Of a stretch of 64,000 bases of DNA, positions 34,816-42,256 are shown one piece after another. The stretch spans positions 1,364,001 through 1,428,000 of the forward strand of contig NZ_JACHLE010000001.1 in assembly GCF_014204415.1 (NCBI RefSeq). Direction: 5' to 3'. The stretch's first letter is position 1, and the number at the start of each line of letters is the position of its first letter. The notes below the pieces were generated by a model. The model made no database searches. It saw only the letters and a program-made list of their open reading frames with translations, and was not told where the DNA came from. Origin of the DNA: Chryseobacterium defluvii (GTDB taxonomy: Bacteria > Bacteroidota > Bacteroidia > Flavobacteriales > Weeksellaceae). Position numbers and translations under genes: made by a program.

Positions 34816-35616
34816 ATGATGACCTCTGTAAGCAAAGCATTTTATATATCAGTATTCAGTCTTTTTTCCCTATCATTTGTAAATGGCCAGCAAAAAGTTC
34901 CTTTTGGAGTGGTAAAAGCAGAAGAAGGCTATGCAATGGTTCGTGTTCCGAAAGATAATTACAGAAAAATCGTGGATAAGATCCGTATGCGTAAAGGGGA
35001 TGTCTTTGTCTATGTAAAACCCGCTCCGGGTGAAACGGAATGGCTTTGGATCAAATACCCTGAGAAACCGGAAACAGAAAAGCTTTTCATAAGATACGAC
35101 AGCCTTAATAAAGAGGGTATGGTGAATAAAGACCGTGTTGTTTTTATCGACCGGCTGCCTCATTTCACTCCTTCTAAATCGAAAAACGGGAAATCCCTTA
35201 TTTTCACTGATGATACTGACTCAAAAATACCGGCTGCACAGAGAAGTAAGGTGATCATTGATATTTACCCATCCAATGCCGGATACCGTAAACAGGAAAA
35301 AGATGCTGAAGGAAATATTGCTGCAATAGATAAGGTAAAACCCTGGGGAATCGGTAAAGAGCTTCCGGAAGGAATGACCGAGATCAGATCTATAAAGGTT
35401 CAGCAGCCCGGAAGAGGCTCTATTTTTGTAAGGGATGCCATCAAAAATCTATTCCAGCCATCTACGGATTTTAACAATATCGGGGTAACCGCTCTCGATA
35501 AGGATCATATTTTCCTTTATATGATCAATGGTTCAGGAGAAAACAGGTATGTTACCTTTTGGACGATCAAAGAAGGAAAAGTCATCAGCCAGATTATTTA
35601 CAAAAATCCTGAATAA
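34816..35616 (+). CDS. Hypothetical secreted protein
   Basis: This 266-residue protein has a signal peptide (about residues 1-24, ending FVNGQ). The mature part has a short N-terminal domain (VKAEEGYAMVRVPKDNYRKIVDKIRMRKGDVFVYVKP) that could bind to a surface or ligand, then a region without recognised motifs. No cysteines, no lipobox. It has its own promoter with a palindromic operator-like site and lies just upstream of the cobalamin riboswitch. Confidence 0.68.
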   Translation: MMTSVSKAFYISVFSLFSLSFVNGQQKVPFGVVKAEEGYAMVRVPKDNYRKIVDKIRMRKGDVFVYVKPAPGETEWLWIKYPEKPETEKLFIRYDSLNKEGMVNKDRVVFIDRLPHFTPSKSKNGKSLIFTDDTDSKIPAAQRSKVIIDIYPSNAGYRKQEKDAEGNIAAIDKVKPWGIGKELPEGMTEIRSIKVQQPGRGSIFVRDAIKNLFQPSTDFNNIGVTALDKDHIFLYMINGSGENRYVTFWTIKEGKVISQIIYKNPE

Positions 35617-35642
35617 TTTAACGGAATTCCCGGCTTTATCCT

Positions 35643-35650
35643 TATTTTTG
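35643..35650 (+). promoter_or_regulatory. Promoter -7 box upstream of the cobalamin riboswitch
   Basis: TATTTTTG lies about 35 bp before the aptamer. A TTG -33 element is not evident at the normal spacing. Confidence 0.45.
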
Positions 35651-35684
35651 CTCCTGAAAAAGCTTTAAGCTTATTCATCAATAG

Positions 35685-35835
35685 AAATTGGTTCTGCCTA
35701 ACCGCAGATTAAAAGGGAATCGTGTAAAATCACGAGCTGTCGCGCAACTGTAAACTACCAAGGTCTTTATTAATGATCCACCGTGCCCGGAGCATGGGAA
35801 GGAAATAAAGAGGGTACAAGCCAGGAGACCTGCCT
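35685..35835 (+). ncRNA. Cobalamin riboswitch aptamer
   Basis: The conserved core is complete and in order: AAAAGGGAATCGTG, AATCACGAGCTGTCGCGCAA (P3/P4 and the J6/3-type core), CTGTAAACTACCAAGG, GCATGGGAAGG, and the B12 box AGCCAGGAGACCTGCC at 35818-35834. Such aptamers bind adenosyl- or methylcobalamin and usually turn off B12 uptake or B12-independent isozyme genes. Here the next gene, 131 bp downstream, is an acyl-CoA thioesterase, which is not a usual target. A short T-rich stretch directly follows the B12 box, but no clear terminator hairpin was found. Confidence 0.93.
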
Positions 35836-35881
35836 TTTTCTTTAAACAAAAAACTTTCGCGATCTGAAGTTTATTGATCTG

Positions 35882-35962
35882 ATGGATGTTTCAGGGATTT
35901 TGAGTTCCTGCTATCATTCTGTTGTTTGGTATATTTCATTTCGCTTTAATTATAATAAATGA
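35882..35962 (+). CDS. Possible 26-codon leader ORF between riboswitch and thioesterase
   Basis: An ATG at 35882 opens a 26-residue frame (beginning MDVSGILSSCYHSVVW) that stops 3 bp before the thioesterase start. It has no known relative and could be chance, a translated leader that couples the riboswitch to the next gene, or the remnant of a lost gene. Confidence 0.25.
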   Translation: MDVSGILSSCYHSVVWYISFRFNYNK

Positions 35963-35965
35963 GAT

Positions 35966-36349
35966 ATGACTACAGAAGAAAGAATTGAAGCCTCCGAAAC
36001 CAGAATTTTCAAAGCCGTTTTCCCGAATACGACCAATCATTATGATACGCTTTTCGGAGGTACCGCCATGCAGCTGATGGATGAGGCTGCCTTCATCACG
36101 GCTACCCGTTTTGCCAGAAAAAGAGTGGTGACTGTAAGCAGTGACAAAATTGATTTCAAGAAACCTATTCCTGCCGGAACTATTGTTGAACTGGTCGGAA
36201 AAGTAGTTCATGTGGGAACGACCAGTATGAGAGTGAATGTAGAGATCTATACGGAGCAGATGTACAGCTATGAAAGAGAAAGGGCCATTGTAGGGGATTT
36301 TACTTTTGTGGCGATTGATGAGTTCAAGAAACCCATTCAGGTACTATAA
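35966..36349 (+). CDS. Acyl-CoA thioesterase (hotdog fold, YciA/BFIT type)
   Basis: This 127-residue single hotdog domain has the motif HYDTLFGGTAMQLMDEAAFITA (catalytic Asp/Glu region) and the typical VTVSSDKIDFKKPIPAGTIVEL strand. Family members hydrolyse acyl-CoA and bind CoA nucleotides. It is the first full gene after the cobalamin riboswitch and is followed by a strong palindrome, so it may be a single-gene unit under B12 control. Confidence 0.9.
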   Translation: MTTEERIEASETRIFKAVFPNTTNHYDTLFGGTAMQLMDEAAFITATRFARKRVVTVSSDKIDFKKPIPAGTIVELVGKVVHVGTTSMRVNVEIYTEQMYSYERERAIVGDFTFVAIDEFKKPIQVL

Positions 36350-36350
36350 T

Positions 36351-36395
36351 TTAAATAGGTTCCGGCGGCCATTCTGGCCGCCGGAACCTATTTAA
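36351..36395. terminator. Exceptionally long perfect inverted repeat (terminator-like)
   Basis: A perfect 20-bp stem (36351-36370 with 36376-36395) with a 5-nt loop ATTCT has a GC-rich centre, CCGGCGGCC / GGCCGCCGG, unlike the AT-rich surroundings. It starts immediately after the thioesterase stop. It lacks a long T run (only TTTAA), so it may be a 3'-end stabiliser or a repeat element as well as a terminator. Confidence 0.7.
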
Positions 36396-36485
36396 CGTCA
36401 AAACTCAATCATTAAGTTTAGTATTTGAATTCTTCAAAATAAGCATACTCGATATTCTTTATCTTGCCTTGCGATTATTTGAAAC

Positions 36486-37076
36486 TTATTTTAAAACCTT
36501 ATCCGTTTCCAGGTTTCTGCTTAATAACAGTTCAAAAGCCTCCCCCATTTCGTCTGATGCCCTGCTAATGGCATTTTCCAGCATTTTCCTGATCTGTTTT
36601 TCCGTTATGCCAGCTTCCGTCCAGCTTTTTCCGGAAGTATGGGAGTTCAGGATAAAAGGCATAATACGGTCTATAGCACAGGCAAAAACAGCATCCGGGG
36701 TCTTTTCCTCCTCAAATTCAAGCCACAGATTAAAGAATTCTGAACGCAAAGGCTCATCTAAAATCCCGAATATTTTCTGTGCAGACAGTTTTTCCCTTTC
36801 AAACTTCCCCACCATTGCCTTTTCATCAAACAGGAAAGTATCTCCGGCTTCAATTTCCACCAGGTCGTGAATGGAAAGCATTCTTATCACCCTCAGAAGG
36901 TCTATATCAGCTCTGTTTTTGGCATAAGGATAAAGGATTTGCGCCAAAATAATAATCTGCCATGAGTGTTCGGCCGTATTTTCCCTTCTTGAATCATCCG
37001 CATTATAGTTTCGTCTCTGTACATTTTTTAAAGCATCAGCAGCTAAAATAAAATCGATTTCCTTCTGTATTTTCAT
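36486..37076 (-). CDS. HD domain-containing hydrolase (YfbR/HDDC2-like)
   Basis: This protein of about 196 residues has the HD-domain metal ligands: His in NTAEHSWQ near residue 34, the HD pair in SIHDLVEIEAGD near residue 69 and a later Asp in CAIDRIMPF. It resembles 5'-nucleotidase-type HD hydrolases. An in-frame upstream extension to 37151 exists, but the ATG at 37076 (MKIQKEIDFI) is preferred because a minus-strand TATTTTTG box (37081-37088) ends 4 nt before it. It is divergent from the P450 gene. Confidence 0.85.
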   Translation of the reverse strand: MKIQKEIDFILAADALKNVQRRNYNADDSRRENTAEHSWQIIILAQILYPYAKNRADIDLLRVIRMLSIHDLVEIEAGDTFLFDEKAMVGKFEREKLSAQKIFGILDEPLRSEFFNLWLEFEEEKTPDAVFACAIDRIMPFILNSHTSGKSWTEAGITEKQIRKMLENAISRASDEMGEAFELLLSRNLETDKVLK

Positions 37077-37080
37077 CCTG

Positions 37081-37088
37081 CAAAAATA
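37081..37088 (-). promoter_or_regulatory. Promoter -7 box of the HD-hydrolase gene
   Basis: The minus-strand TATTTTTG is followed by 4 nt and then the ATG at 37076. Confidence 0.5.
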
Positions 37089-37149
37089 GGAATAGTGTTT
37101 TAAACTTCTTTGAAGATTAAATCGTAATTTTAAATGAGAAATATACATC

Positions 37150-38484
37150 ATGGCTTCAGCATTTAATTATCCGCCCGAAATCAAAGGGAAAAGAAAACTA
37201 TATTCATTGCTAAAGGGAGTGAACCATCCGCTTGAAGTATTCAGCAGGAATCATGAATTTGCGGGGGATAACTTTTACATCAATGCTACACTCACCCATA
37301 AAAAATTTATTTTCTCGCAGGACAAGGAATTCGTTGAATATATTTTAAAACAGAACCATAAAAACTATTATAAATCCGAAATCCAGTCTGTTACTTTAAG
37401 AAAATACCTGGGAAAGGGATTATTGACGAATAACGGAAAGGACTGGCTAAGGCAGCGGAGGCTGATACAGCCCGGTTTCAGCAAGGTAAAGATCATGAAT
37501 CTGGTTTCGATCATGCAGGATGAGATCGACAGGTCTTTTAAACTTTTTGAAACCCGAAGTGAAACCGATCTCTATGTCTTTTTTCATAAATTAACCTTCA
37601 ATATTGTAGCTAAAACACTTTTCAGTTCTGATATTGATGAAGAGATGACTGATGAACTCAGCAGGATCATCACAGATGTACAGGAAGTTTCCACCAAAGA
37701 GGTGAGACTGCCTTTTTATGCAAAATTTCTGGCTCTGTTCGGGGTAATCCGCAAGGCTGTTATGAAAAGTAAAAAAGCCCGGCAAATTATTCAGAGCATC
37801 CTGGACAAAAGAAGGGCTTCCTCTGAGGAAAAGAATGATCTTCTGGATATGCTGATCCAAACCCGGTATGAAGATACGCAGCAGCCTATGATGGATGAGC
37901 AGCTGGTAGATGAAATGCTGATTCTTTTTATCGCAGGCCATGAAACCACTGCCAATGCCCTGAGTTTTATTTTTTATGAGATCAGCCGGAACCCCGAAGC
38001 AGAAAAAAAGCTGAATAAAGAAATACTGGATGAAGGAGAATCTGTTTTCACCGCTGAATCTTTAATGAAAAGATCATATACCTTAAACATTATCAAAGAA
38101 GCAATGAGGCTCCATTCCCCGGCCTGGGCCATTGACCGCGAGGCTCTGGAAGATGACAGCTTTAAAGAATATTCCTGGCCAAAAGGTACCCAGATTATCC
38201 TTTATATAAGCGGATTACACAGGAATATAAAATATTGGGAAAACGCTGATGCTTTTATTCCGGAACGTTTTGATGATGAGAATTCCAAGAACTTTCCTTA
38301 TTATCCTTTCGGAGCAGGGCCAAGGCTATGCATCGGGGAACATTTTGCCCTGATGGAAATGGCTCTTGTAGTACGAAGGTTCTATAGAGATTTTTCTTTC
38401 CAGTCGTATCAAAATCAACTAAAGAAAAAAGTTTTGGTCACTTTAAGGCCTGTAAGTGTAAAAGGAAAAATCATCTCAAAATAG
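37150..38484 (+). CDS. Cytochrome P450
   Basis: This 444-residue soluble P450 has the I-helix oxygen-activation motif AGHETTANALSF near residue 258, the K-helix ExxR in KEAMRLHSP near residue 317 and the heme loop FGAGPRLCIGEH with the thiolate Cys at residue 394. It resembles bacterial CYP102/CYP4-like fatty-acid hydroxylases in motif style. No redox partner (ferredoxin or reductase) is adjacent. The substrate is unknown. Confidence 0.93.
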   Translation: MASAFNYPPEIKGKRKLYSLLKGVNHPLEVFSRNHEFAGDNFYINATLTHKKFIFSQDKEFVEYILKQNHKNYYKSEIQSVTLRKYLGKGLLTNNGKDWLRQRRLIQPGFSKVKIMNLVSIMQDEIDRSFKLFETRSETDLYVFFHKLTFNIVAKTLFSSDIDEEMTDELSRIITDVQEVSTKEVRLPFYAKFLALFGVIRKAVMKSKKARQIIQSILDKRRASSEEKNDLLDMLIQTRYEDTQQPMMDEQLVDEMLILFIAGHETTANALSFIFYEISRNPEAEKKLNKEILDEGESVFTAESLMKRSYTLNIIKEAMRLHSPAWAIDREALEDDSFKEYSWPKGTQIILYISGLHRNIKYWENADAFIPERFDDENSKNFPYYPFGAGPRLCIGEHFALMEMALVVRRFYRDFSFQSYQNQLKKKVLVTLRPVSVKGKIISK

Positions 38485-38585
38485 AGATTTTTTATCATTA
38501 ATTTAAATCATAAAATTTTACATTAAAAATAATTCAACTGATTATCAATTAGTTAAAATATTTTATATTATTTTTTTACTACTTT

Positions 38586-38620
38586 GTATTACATAATACC
38601 ATTTTATTTACATATCTTTG
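38586..38620 (+). promoter_or_regulatory. Promoter region of the PadR gene, with inverted repeat
   Basis: TATCTTTG at 38613-38620 fits the -7 consensus. Upstream, GTATTA-CA-TAATAC (38586-38599) is a perfect inverted repeat placed where a PadR dimer could bind and repress its own operon. A canonical -33 TTG at normal spacing is not seen. Confidence 0.5.
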
Positions 38621-38696
38621 TAATGTAAAATCGGAAAAGGCTCAACTAGCTAGGAGCACATTCTGAAAATATAACCTAATTAAAAACTTATTAAAG

Positions 38697-39026
38697 ATGA
38701 ATACTGAAAATACCAAAGCGCAAATGCGAAAAGGAATTCTGGAATTCTGTATTTTAAGTCTCATCAATCATCGTGAAATGTATGTTTCCGACCTTATAGA
38801 TGAACTGAAAAAAGGAAAACTGGATGTAGTAGAAGGAACACTCTACCCTCTTCTGACAAGATTAAAAAATGGCGAATTCCTTTCTTACCGATGGGAAGAA
38901 TCTACCGGAGGGCCTCCAAGAAAATACTACCAGATTACAGAAAAAGGCAAGTTATTTTTAGATGAACTTCAAAATACCTGGAACGAATTAACACATTCAG
39001 TAAACCAAATCACTCAAAAAATTTAA
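38697..39026 (+). CDS. PadR family transcriptional regulator
   Basis: This 109-residue protein is a winged helix-turn-helix domain with the PadR pattern LEFCILSLINHREMYVSDLIDELKKG, then VVEGTLYPLLTRLKNGEFLSYRWEES and GGPPRKYYQITEKGK. It lacks the C-terminal helical bundle of long PadR proteins, as in the PadR-s2 type. It lies 11 bp before the PspC-domain gene, a common pairing in Bacteroidota in which PadR represses its membrane partner. Confidence 0.93.
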   Translation: MNTENTKAQMRKGILEFCILSLINHREMYVSDLIDELKKGKLDVVEGTLYPLLTRLKNGEFLSYRWEESTGGPPRKYYQITEKGKLFLDELQNTWNELTHSVNQITQKI

Positions 39027-39037
39027 AAAACAAAGCT

Positions 39038-40747
39038 ATGAACAAGACACTCTCAATAGGACTCGCAGGTTTTTCTTTTACCATAGAAGAACACGCATAT
39101 ATAAAGCTCAGCGATTACCTGAATGCCCTGAGAAGCTCACTGGACGCTTCGGAAGCAGATGAGGTAATGCATGACATAGAGATCAGAATGGTGGAGATCT
39201 TCAGAGATTCATTAAATAAACGTGACGTGATCAATGATACGGATGTGGAAAAGGTAATTGCCCAGATCGGGACTCCTGAAAAGATCGAAGAGCAGGAAGA
39301 AGCTTATTATTCTGAAAAGAACAGCTCAAAAAACAGCACAGGAACCGCATACTCAGATAAAAAACAGCTTTTCCGCGATCCTGAAAGACAAAAGATCGCA
39401 GGGGTTTGTGCAGGGCTGGCCCACTATGTAGGAATGGATATTACGGCCATGAGAGCTATCTGGCTGGGAATTTTCATCCTTGGAATTTTTACGGCCGCTA
39501 TTTCATCTTCATTAATTGTATTGCTTTACATTATCCTTTGGATCGTACTTCCTAAAGCAGAAACCGCAGCAGATTTCCTGAAAATGAAGGGAAAGCCTAT
39601 GAACTTCGACAATCTTAAGAATGAGTCCAACAAGTTGGTGCAGTTTGCCAACGAATCTACTCAGAGGGTCGGAGAAATGTATAACGAAAGTAAGCCGTAC
39701 ATCAATAATGCCGGGAGCGGAATATGGAATGTAATCCGTTATCTGTTAGGAGGATTTTTTGGGCTCGTAGCTTTCTGCATGTTGATAAGCTCTTTTGTAG
39801 TCTTCGGTTTTATGGGAAATGATGAATTTCCGCCTATTAACCATATGAACTATCTTTTTGATGACGGACAAATGAAGTATGTCCTTATGGCAATGATCGT
39901 GATCGGAACTTTAATTCCTGCCATCATCTTCGCTTTATTGAGCATTAAGCTGATCTCTCCGAAAACAAAATTAAGAAATATCGGCTGGGTAATCGGGGCA
40001 CTGGTACTTATTCTGATCGGTCTGAGCACCTATTTCGGAATCAATATGGCCAAGCAGGACCTATTCTTAAAAGGTGAAAAAGAAGACACCGAAGAAGTAT
40101 CGATCAATACTACCTCAGACAGCCTGTATATCGATGTGAAGCAGGTAACCATTCCTCAGGAGTTTAAAGGATTTGAAGACAATATCTACTCTGATAAAAA
40201 GTCTGTGTTTGAAAAAGACTGGATCCATGTAGATGTTACAAGGAAGGCAGATATAAAAACACCATATTTAATTATTAAAAAGGAAGCCAGAGGGTACAAT
40301 ATCCCGCTAAATATAAGTGTTCCTGTTGAAATTGTAAACAACAAGATCCTTCTTCCAAACTATGTAAAATACCCTTATGACCATAGGTTCAGAGATTACA
40401 GCATCAATTATGAGCTTGTTATCCCTCAAAAAACCGTTGTAATTCCTGTTAAAAAAGACAGAATTGATTTTGACGGAGACCTTAATGGAGACGGCATAAA
40501 TGATGATGAGCAGGATAGAGACGAAGATGGCAATATCAAAATTGAGAACAATAAAATTACCGTGAACGGCTCTACCATTGAATATGACTCTGATGATAAA
40601 GACAGCGTTATCGTCAACGGAAAAAAAGTTCCGAGTTCTGACGCCGATAAGGTAATTGACTCTATGAAGTCCGACATCAAAAAAATGAAAGATGTAGACA
40701 TCAAGATCAAAGAAGGTAAAAACGAAATTTCCATACAAACTAAATAA
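39038..40747 (+). CDS. PspC domain-containing membrane protein
   Basis: This 569-residue protein starts with an HAAS-like N-terminal region (residues about 1-90, LSIGLAGFSFTIEEHAYIKLSDYLNALR). The PspC domain is at about residues 106-175 (KQLFRDPERQKIAGVCAGLAHYVG). More membrane segments lie at about 230-345. The C-terminal part contains an Asp/Gly-rich calcium-type stretch DGDLNGDGINDDEQDRDEDG near residue 483. PspC proteins sense membrane state in the phage-shock response. It is transcribed with the PadR gene. Confidence 0.9.
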   Translation: MNKTLSIGLAGFSFTIEEHAYIKLSDYLNALRSSLDASEADEVMHDIEIRMVEIFRDSLNKRDVINDTDVEKVIAQIGTPEKIEEQEEAYYSEKNSSKNSTGTAYSDKKQLFRDPERQKIAGVCAGLAHYVGMDITAMRAIWLGIFILGIFTAAISSSLIVLLYIILWIVLPKAETAADFLKMKGKPMNFDNLKNESNKLVQFANESTQRVGEMYNESKPYINNAGSGIWNVIRYLLGGFFGLVAFCMLISSFVVFGFMGNDEFPPINHMNYLFDDGQMKYVLMAMIVIGTLIPAIIFALLSIKLISPKTKLRNIGWVIGALVLILIGLSTYFGINMAKQDLFLKGEKEDTEEVSINTTSDSLYIDVKQVTIPQEFKGFEDNIYSDKKSVFEKDWIHVDVTRKADIKTPYLIIKKEARGYNIPLNISVPVEIVNNKILLPNYVKYPYDHRFRDYSINYELVIPQKTVVIPVKKDRIDFDGDLNGDGINDDEQDRDEDGNIKIENNKITVNGSTIEYDSDDKDSVIVNGKKVPSSDADKVIDSMKSDIKKMKDVDIKIKEGKNEISIQTK

Positions 40748-40918
40748 TTAACTGCAGAGAGTGGCAAGAAGGTGTGAATGGATGGCAACCGTTTGAAATT
40801 CACACTCTTCTTCTCTCTAAAAGATAAAAAAATATGATTATTTAGTTCTTTATGTTAAAAAAATATTATACCTTCGTGTAGTTATTATAAATTTTTCCAA
40901 ATCCAAAAAAATTTAACC

Positions 40919-40981
40919 ATGATACAGTTAGCATTAGAAATTGTAATGAAAATCGTAGATTTAATCAGCGGTTTGTTTTAA
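40919..40981 (+). CDS. 20-residue amphipathic peptide
   Basis: The peptide MIQLALEIVMKIVDLISGLF is encoded by ATG 40919 to TAA 40981. Polar residues Q3, E7, K11, D14 and S17/G18 recur at 3-4 residue spacing, so a helix would have one polar and one strongly hydrophobic face. The unit seems independent: a near-consensus TACCTTCG box lies at 40869-40876 and a strong terminator at 41008-41041. No Shine-Dalgarno sequence is present, as is normal here. In shape it recalls phenol-soluble modulins or small membrane toxins. No homology is claimed. Confidence 0.45.
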   Translation: MIQLALEIVMKIVDLISGLF

Positions 40982-41007
40982 GAGCGATAATATTTCGATA
41001 TATTTGT

Positions 41008-41041
41008 AAAGTATAACCATTTTTTGGTTATACTTTTTTTG
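41008..41041 (+). terminator. Rho-independent terminator after the small peptide gene
   Basis: The perfect 11-bp stem AAAGTATAACC / GGTTATACTTT with a T-rich 7-nt loop is followed by more T. It lies 26 bp after the peptide stop and 17 bp before the acyltransferase start. Confidence 0.88.
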
Positions 41042-41058
41042 TTTTAATACAGGATATT

Positions 41059-41640
41059 ATGAAAAAACTGATAGGCAAACTGATGTTAAAGCTCATGGGC
41101 TGGAAGGTTGTTCTGCAAGGTGATGTAAACAACCTGGACCGATGCATCCTCGTTGTAGCTCCACATACCCATAATATGGAATATATTTTGGGTAATTTTG
41201 CCTACTGGTCTCTGGAAAAACCTCTGAAAGTAATTATCAAGGATGCCCATACCAAAGCATGGTACGGCGGTCTCGTTAAAGGCTTGGGAGGAATCGGGAT
41301 CGACAGGAGCCAGAAAAATGATCTGGTGAACTTTGTAGCCAGACAATTTGAAAAAGAAGACTTCAGCCTTGTGATCACCCCTGAAGGTACCAGAAGCTGG
41401 GTTCCGAAATGGAGAAAAGGCTTTTATCATATGGCTATGGCCGCTAAGGTACCTATTGTTTTAGCCGCGGGAGATTTTAAAAGGAATATTATTTACTTAG
41501 GGTATACCATCCCTTATGAAAAGATTGTTTCTGTTCCATTCTCAGAAATCATGGAAGAAATTCAGAACTATTATATCAAAAACGATATTACCCCTAAAGT
41601 TCCGGCCAACTGGAACCCTAATATTATGGGAGATGAGTAA
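41059..41640 (+). CDS. Lysophospholipid acyltransferase family protein (PlsC-like)
   Basis: This 193-residue protein has PlsC-like motifs: the motif I block APHTHNMEYI, GIDRS in motif II (GGIGIDRSQ) and PEGTR in motif III (ITPEGTRSWVPKWRKGFYHMA). Motif I reads HTHNME, that is His-x4-Glu, where the usual form is His-x4-Asp. It probably transfers acyl groups to a lipid or lipid precursor; the substrate is unknown. The N-terminus includes a short hydrophobic/basic stretch. Confidence 0.88.
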   Translation: MKKLIGKLMLKLMGWKVVLQGDVNNLDRCILVVAPHTHNMEYILGNFAYWSLEKPLKVIIKDAHTKAWYGGLVKGLGGIGIDRSQKNDLVNFVARQFEKEDFSLVITPEGTRSWVPKWRKGFYHMAMAAKVPIVLAAGDFKRNIIYLGYTIPYEKIVSVPFSEIMEEIQNYYIKNDITPKVPANWNPNIMGDE

Positions 41641-41725
41641 TGGGAAGTTAGAAGTTAGCAAAATTACTCATTGCCAATTACTTATTACTCATCATTTATC
41701 AATCATCATTTATCACTTATAAAAA

Positions 41726-42154
41726 ATGAAAGGCGAAACCAAAGAAGAAATATTGGAATTTTTAAACAGCTGGGGAAATGTGACGCTGGCAAAAACTCTG
41801 GAAATAAAATTTACAGATATAGATCTGGACAATGAAACACTTACCGCTACCATGCCCGTTCAGCCTAAGGTACACCAACCTTTCGGGATCTTACACGGCG
41901 GAGCAAGCTGCGTTTTAGCTGAAACGCTAGGATCCAGCCTGTCTAATATTTTTATTGACAGCAGCAAATATTACGGAGTAGGAACAAACATTAATTCTAA
42001 CCATTTAAAAAGCAAAAAGGAAGGCATCGTTACCGCAACCGCCCGCTTCATCAGAAAAGGAAAGACCATGCACGTTTCCGAAATTGAGATCCGTGATGAA
42101 AAAGGAGATCTCATCAACCATACAACCATGACAAATAATATACTCAACAGGTAA
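41726..42154 (+). CDS. PaaI-family hotdog thioesterase, possible DHNA-CoA thioesterase
   Basis: This 142-residue hotdog protein has the PaaI/MenI-type motif HQPFGILHGGASCVLAETLGS near residue 50, with Glu as likely catalytic base. A strand VGTNINSNHLKSKKEG follows. In many Flavobacteriia a PaaI-type thioesterase sits next to isochorismate synthase, and such a gene lies about 3 kb downstream here, so a role as menaquinone DHNA-CoA thioesterase is inferred. Confidence 0.85.
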   Translation: MKGETKEEILEFLNSWGNVTLAKTLEIKFTDIDLDNETLTATMPVQPKVHQPFGILHGGASCVLAETLGSSLSNIFIDSSKYYGVGTNINSNHLKSKKEGIVTATARFIRKGKTMHVSEIEIRDEKGDLINHTTMTNNILNR

Positions 42155-42177
42155 TTTAAATATTTCAAAACAATGCA

Positions 42178-42203
42178 AGGCTCAATTTTTTGAGTCTTTT
42201 TTT
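42178..42203 (+). terminator. Terminator after the hotdog thioesterase
   Basis: The stem AGGCTCAA / TTGAGTCT (one G-U pair) is followed by seven or more T, 24 bp after the stop. Confidence 0.8.
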
Positions 42204-42213
42204 ATATTATTGC

Positions 42214-42244
42214 TGCAACCTTTTTACTTTTAATCATCTTATAA
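42214..42244 (+). promoter_or_regulatory. Candidate ECF-sigma-type promoter
   Basis: GCAACC followed by a T run (42215-42224) and CATCTTATA (42235-42243), with about 16 bp between the AACC and TCTTA blocks, differ from the TAnnTTTG type and recall ECF sigma promoters with an AAC -35 and a TCTxA -10. It precedes a cassette that itself encodes an ECF-like sigma factor, so autoregulation is possible. Confidence 0.4.
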
Positions 42245-42256
42245 GAAAAAAGAACC

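Larger units (their letters stand above)
40748..41058. other. Intergenic gap with hairpin, small peptide gene and terminator
   Basis: This 311-bp stretch holds an imperfect long hairpin (40756-40818; arms ending GTGTGAAT / ATTCACAC), the 20-codon gene at 40919-40981 and a terminator at 41008-41041. A TATATTTG box at 40999-41006 could be the promoter of the following acyltransferase gene. Confidence 0.6.

Noticed and set aside
35617-35684. Riboswitch acting on the upstream secreted protein gene
   Set aside because: The aptamer lies after that gene's stop and has its own -7 box, so it is positioned to affect only downstream sequence.
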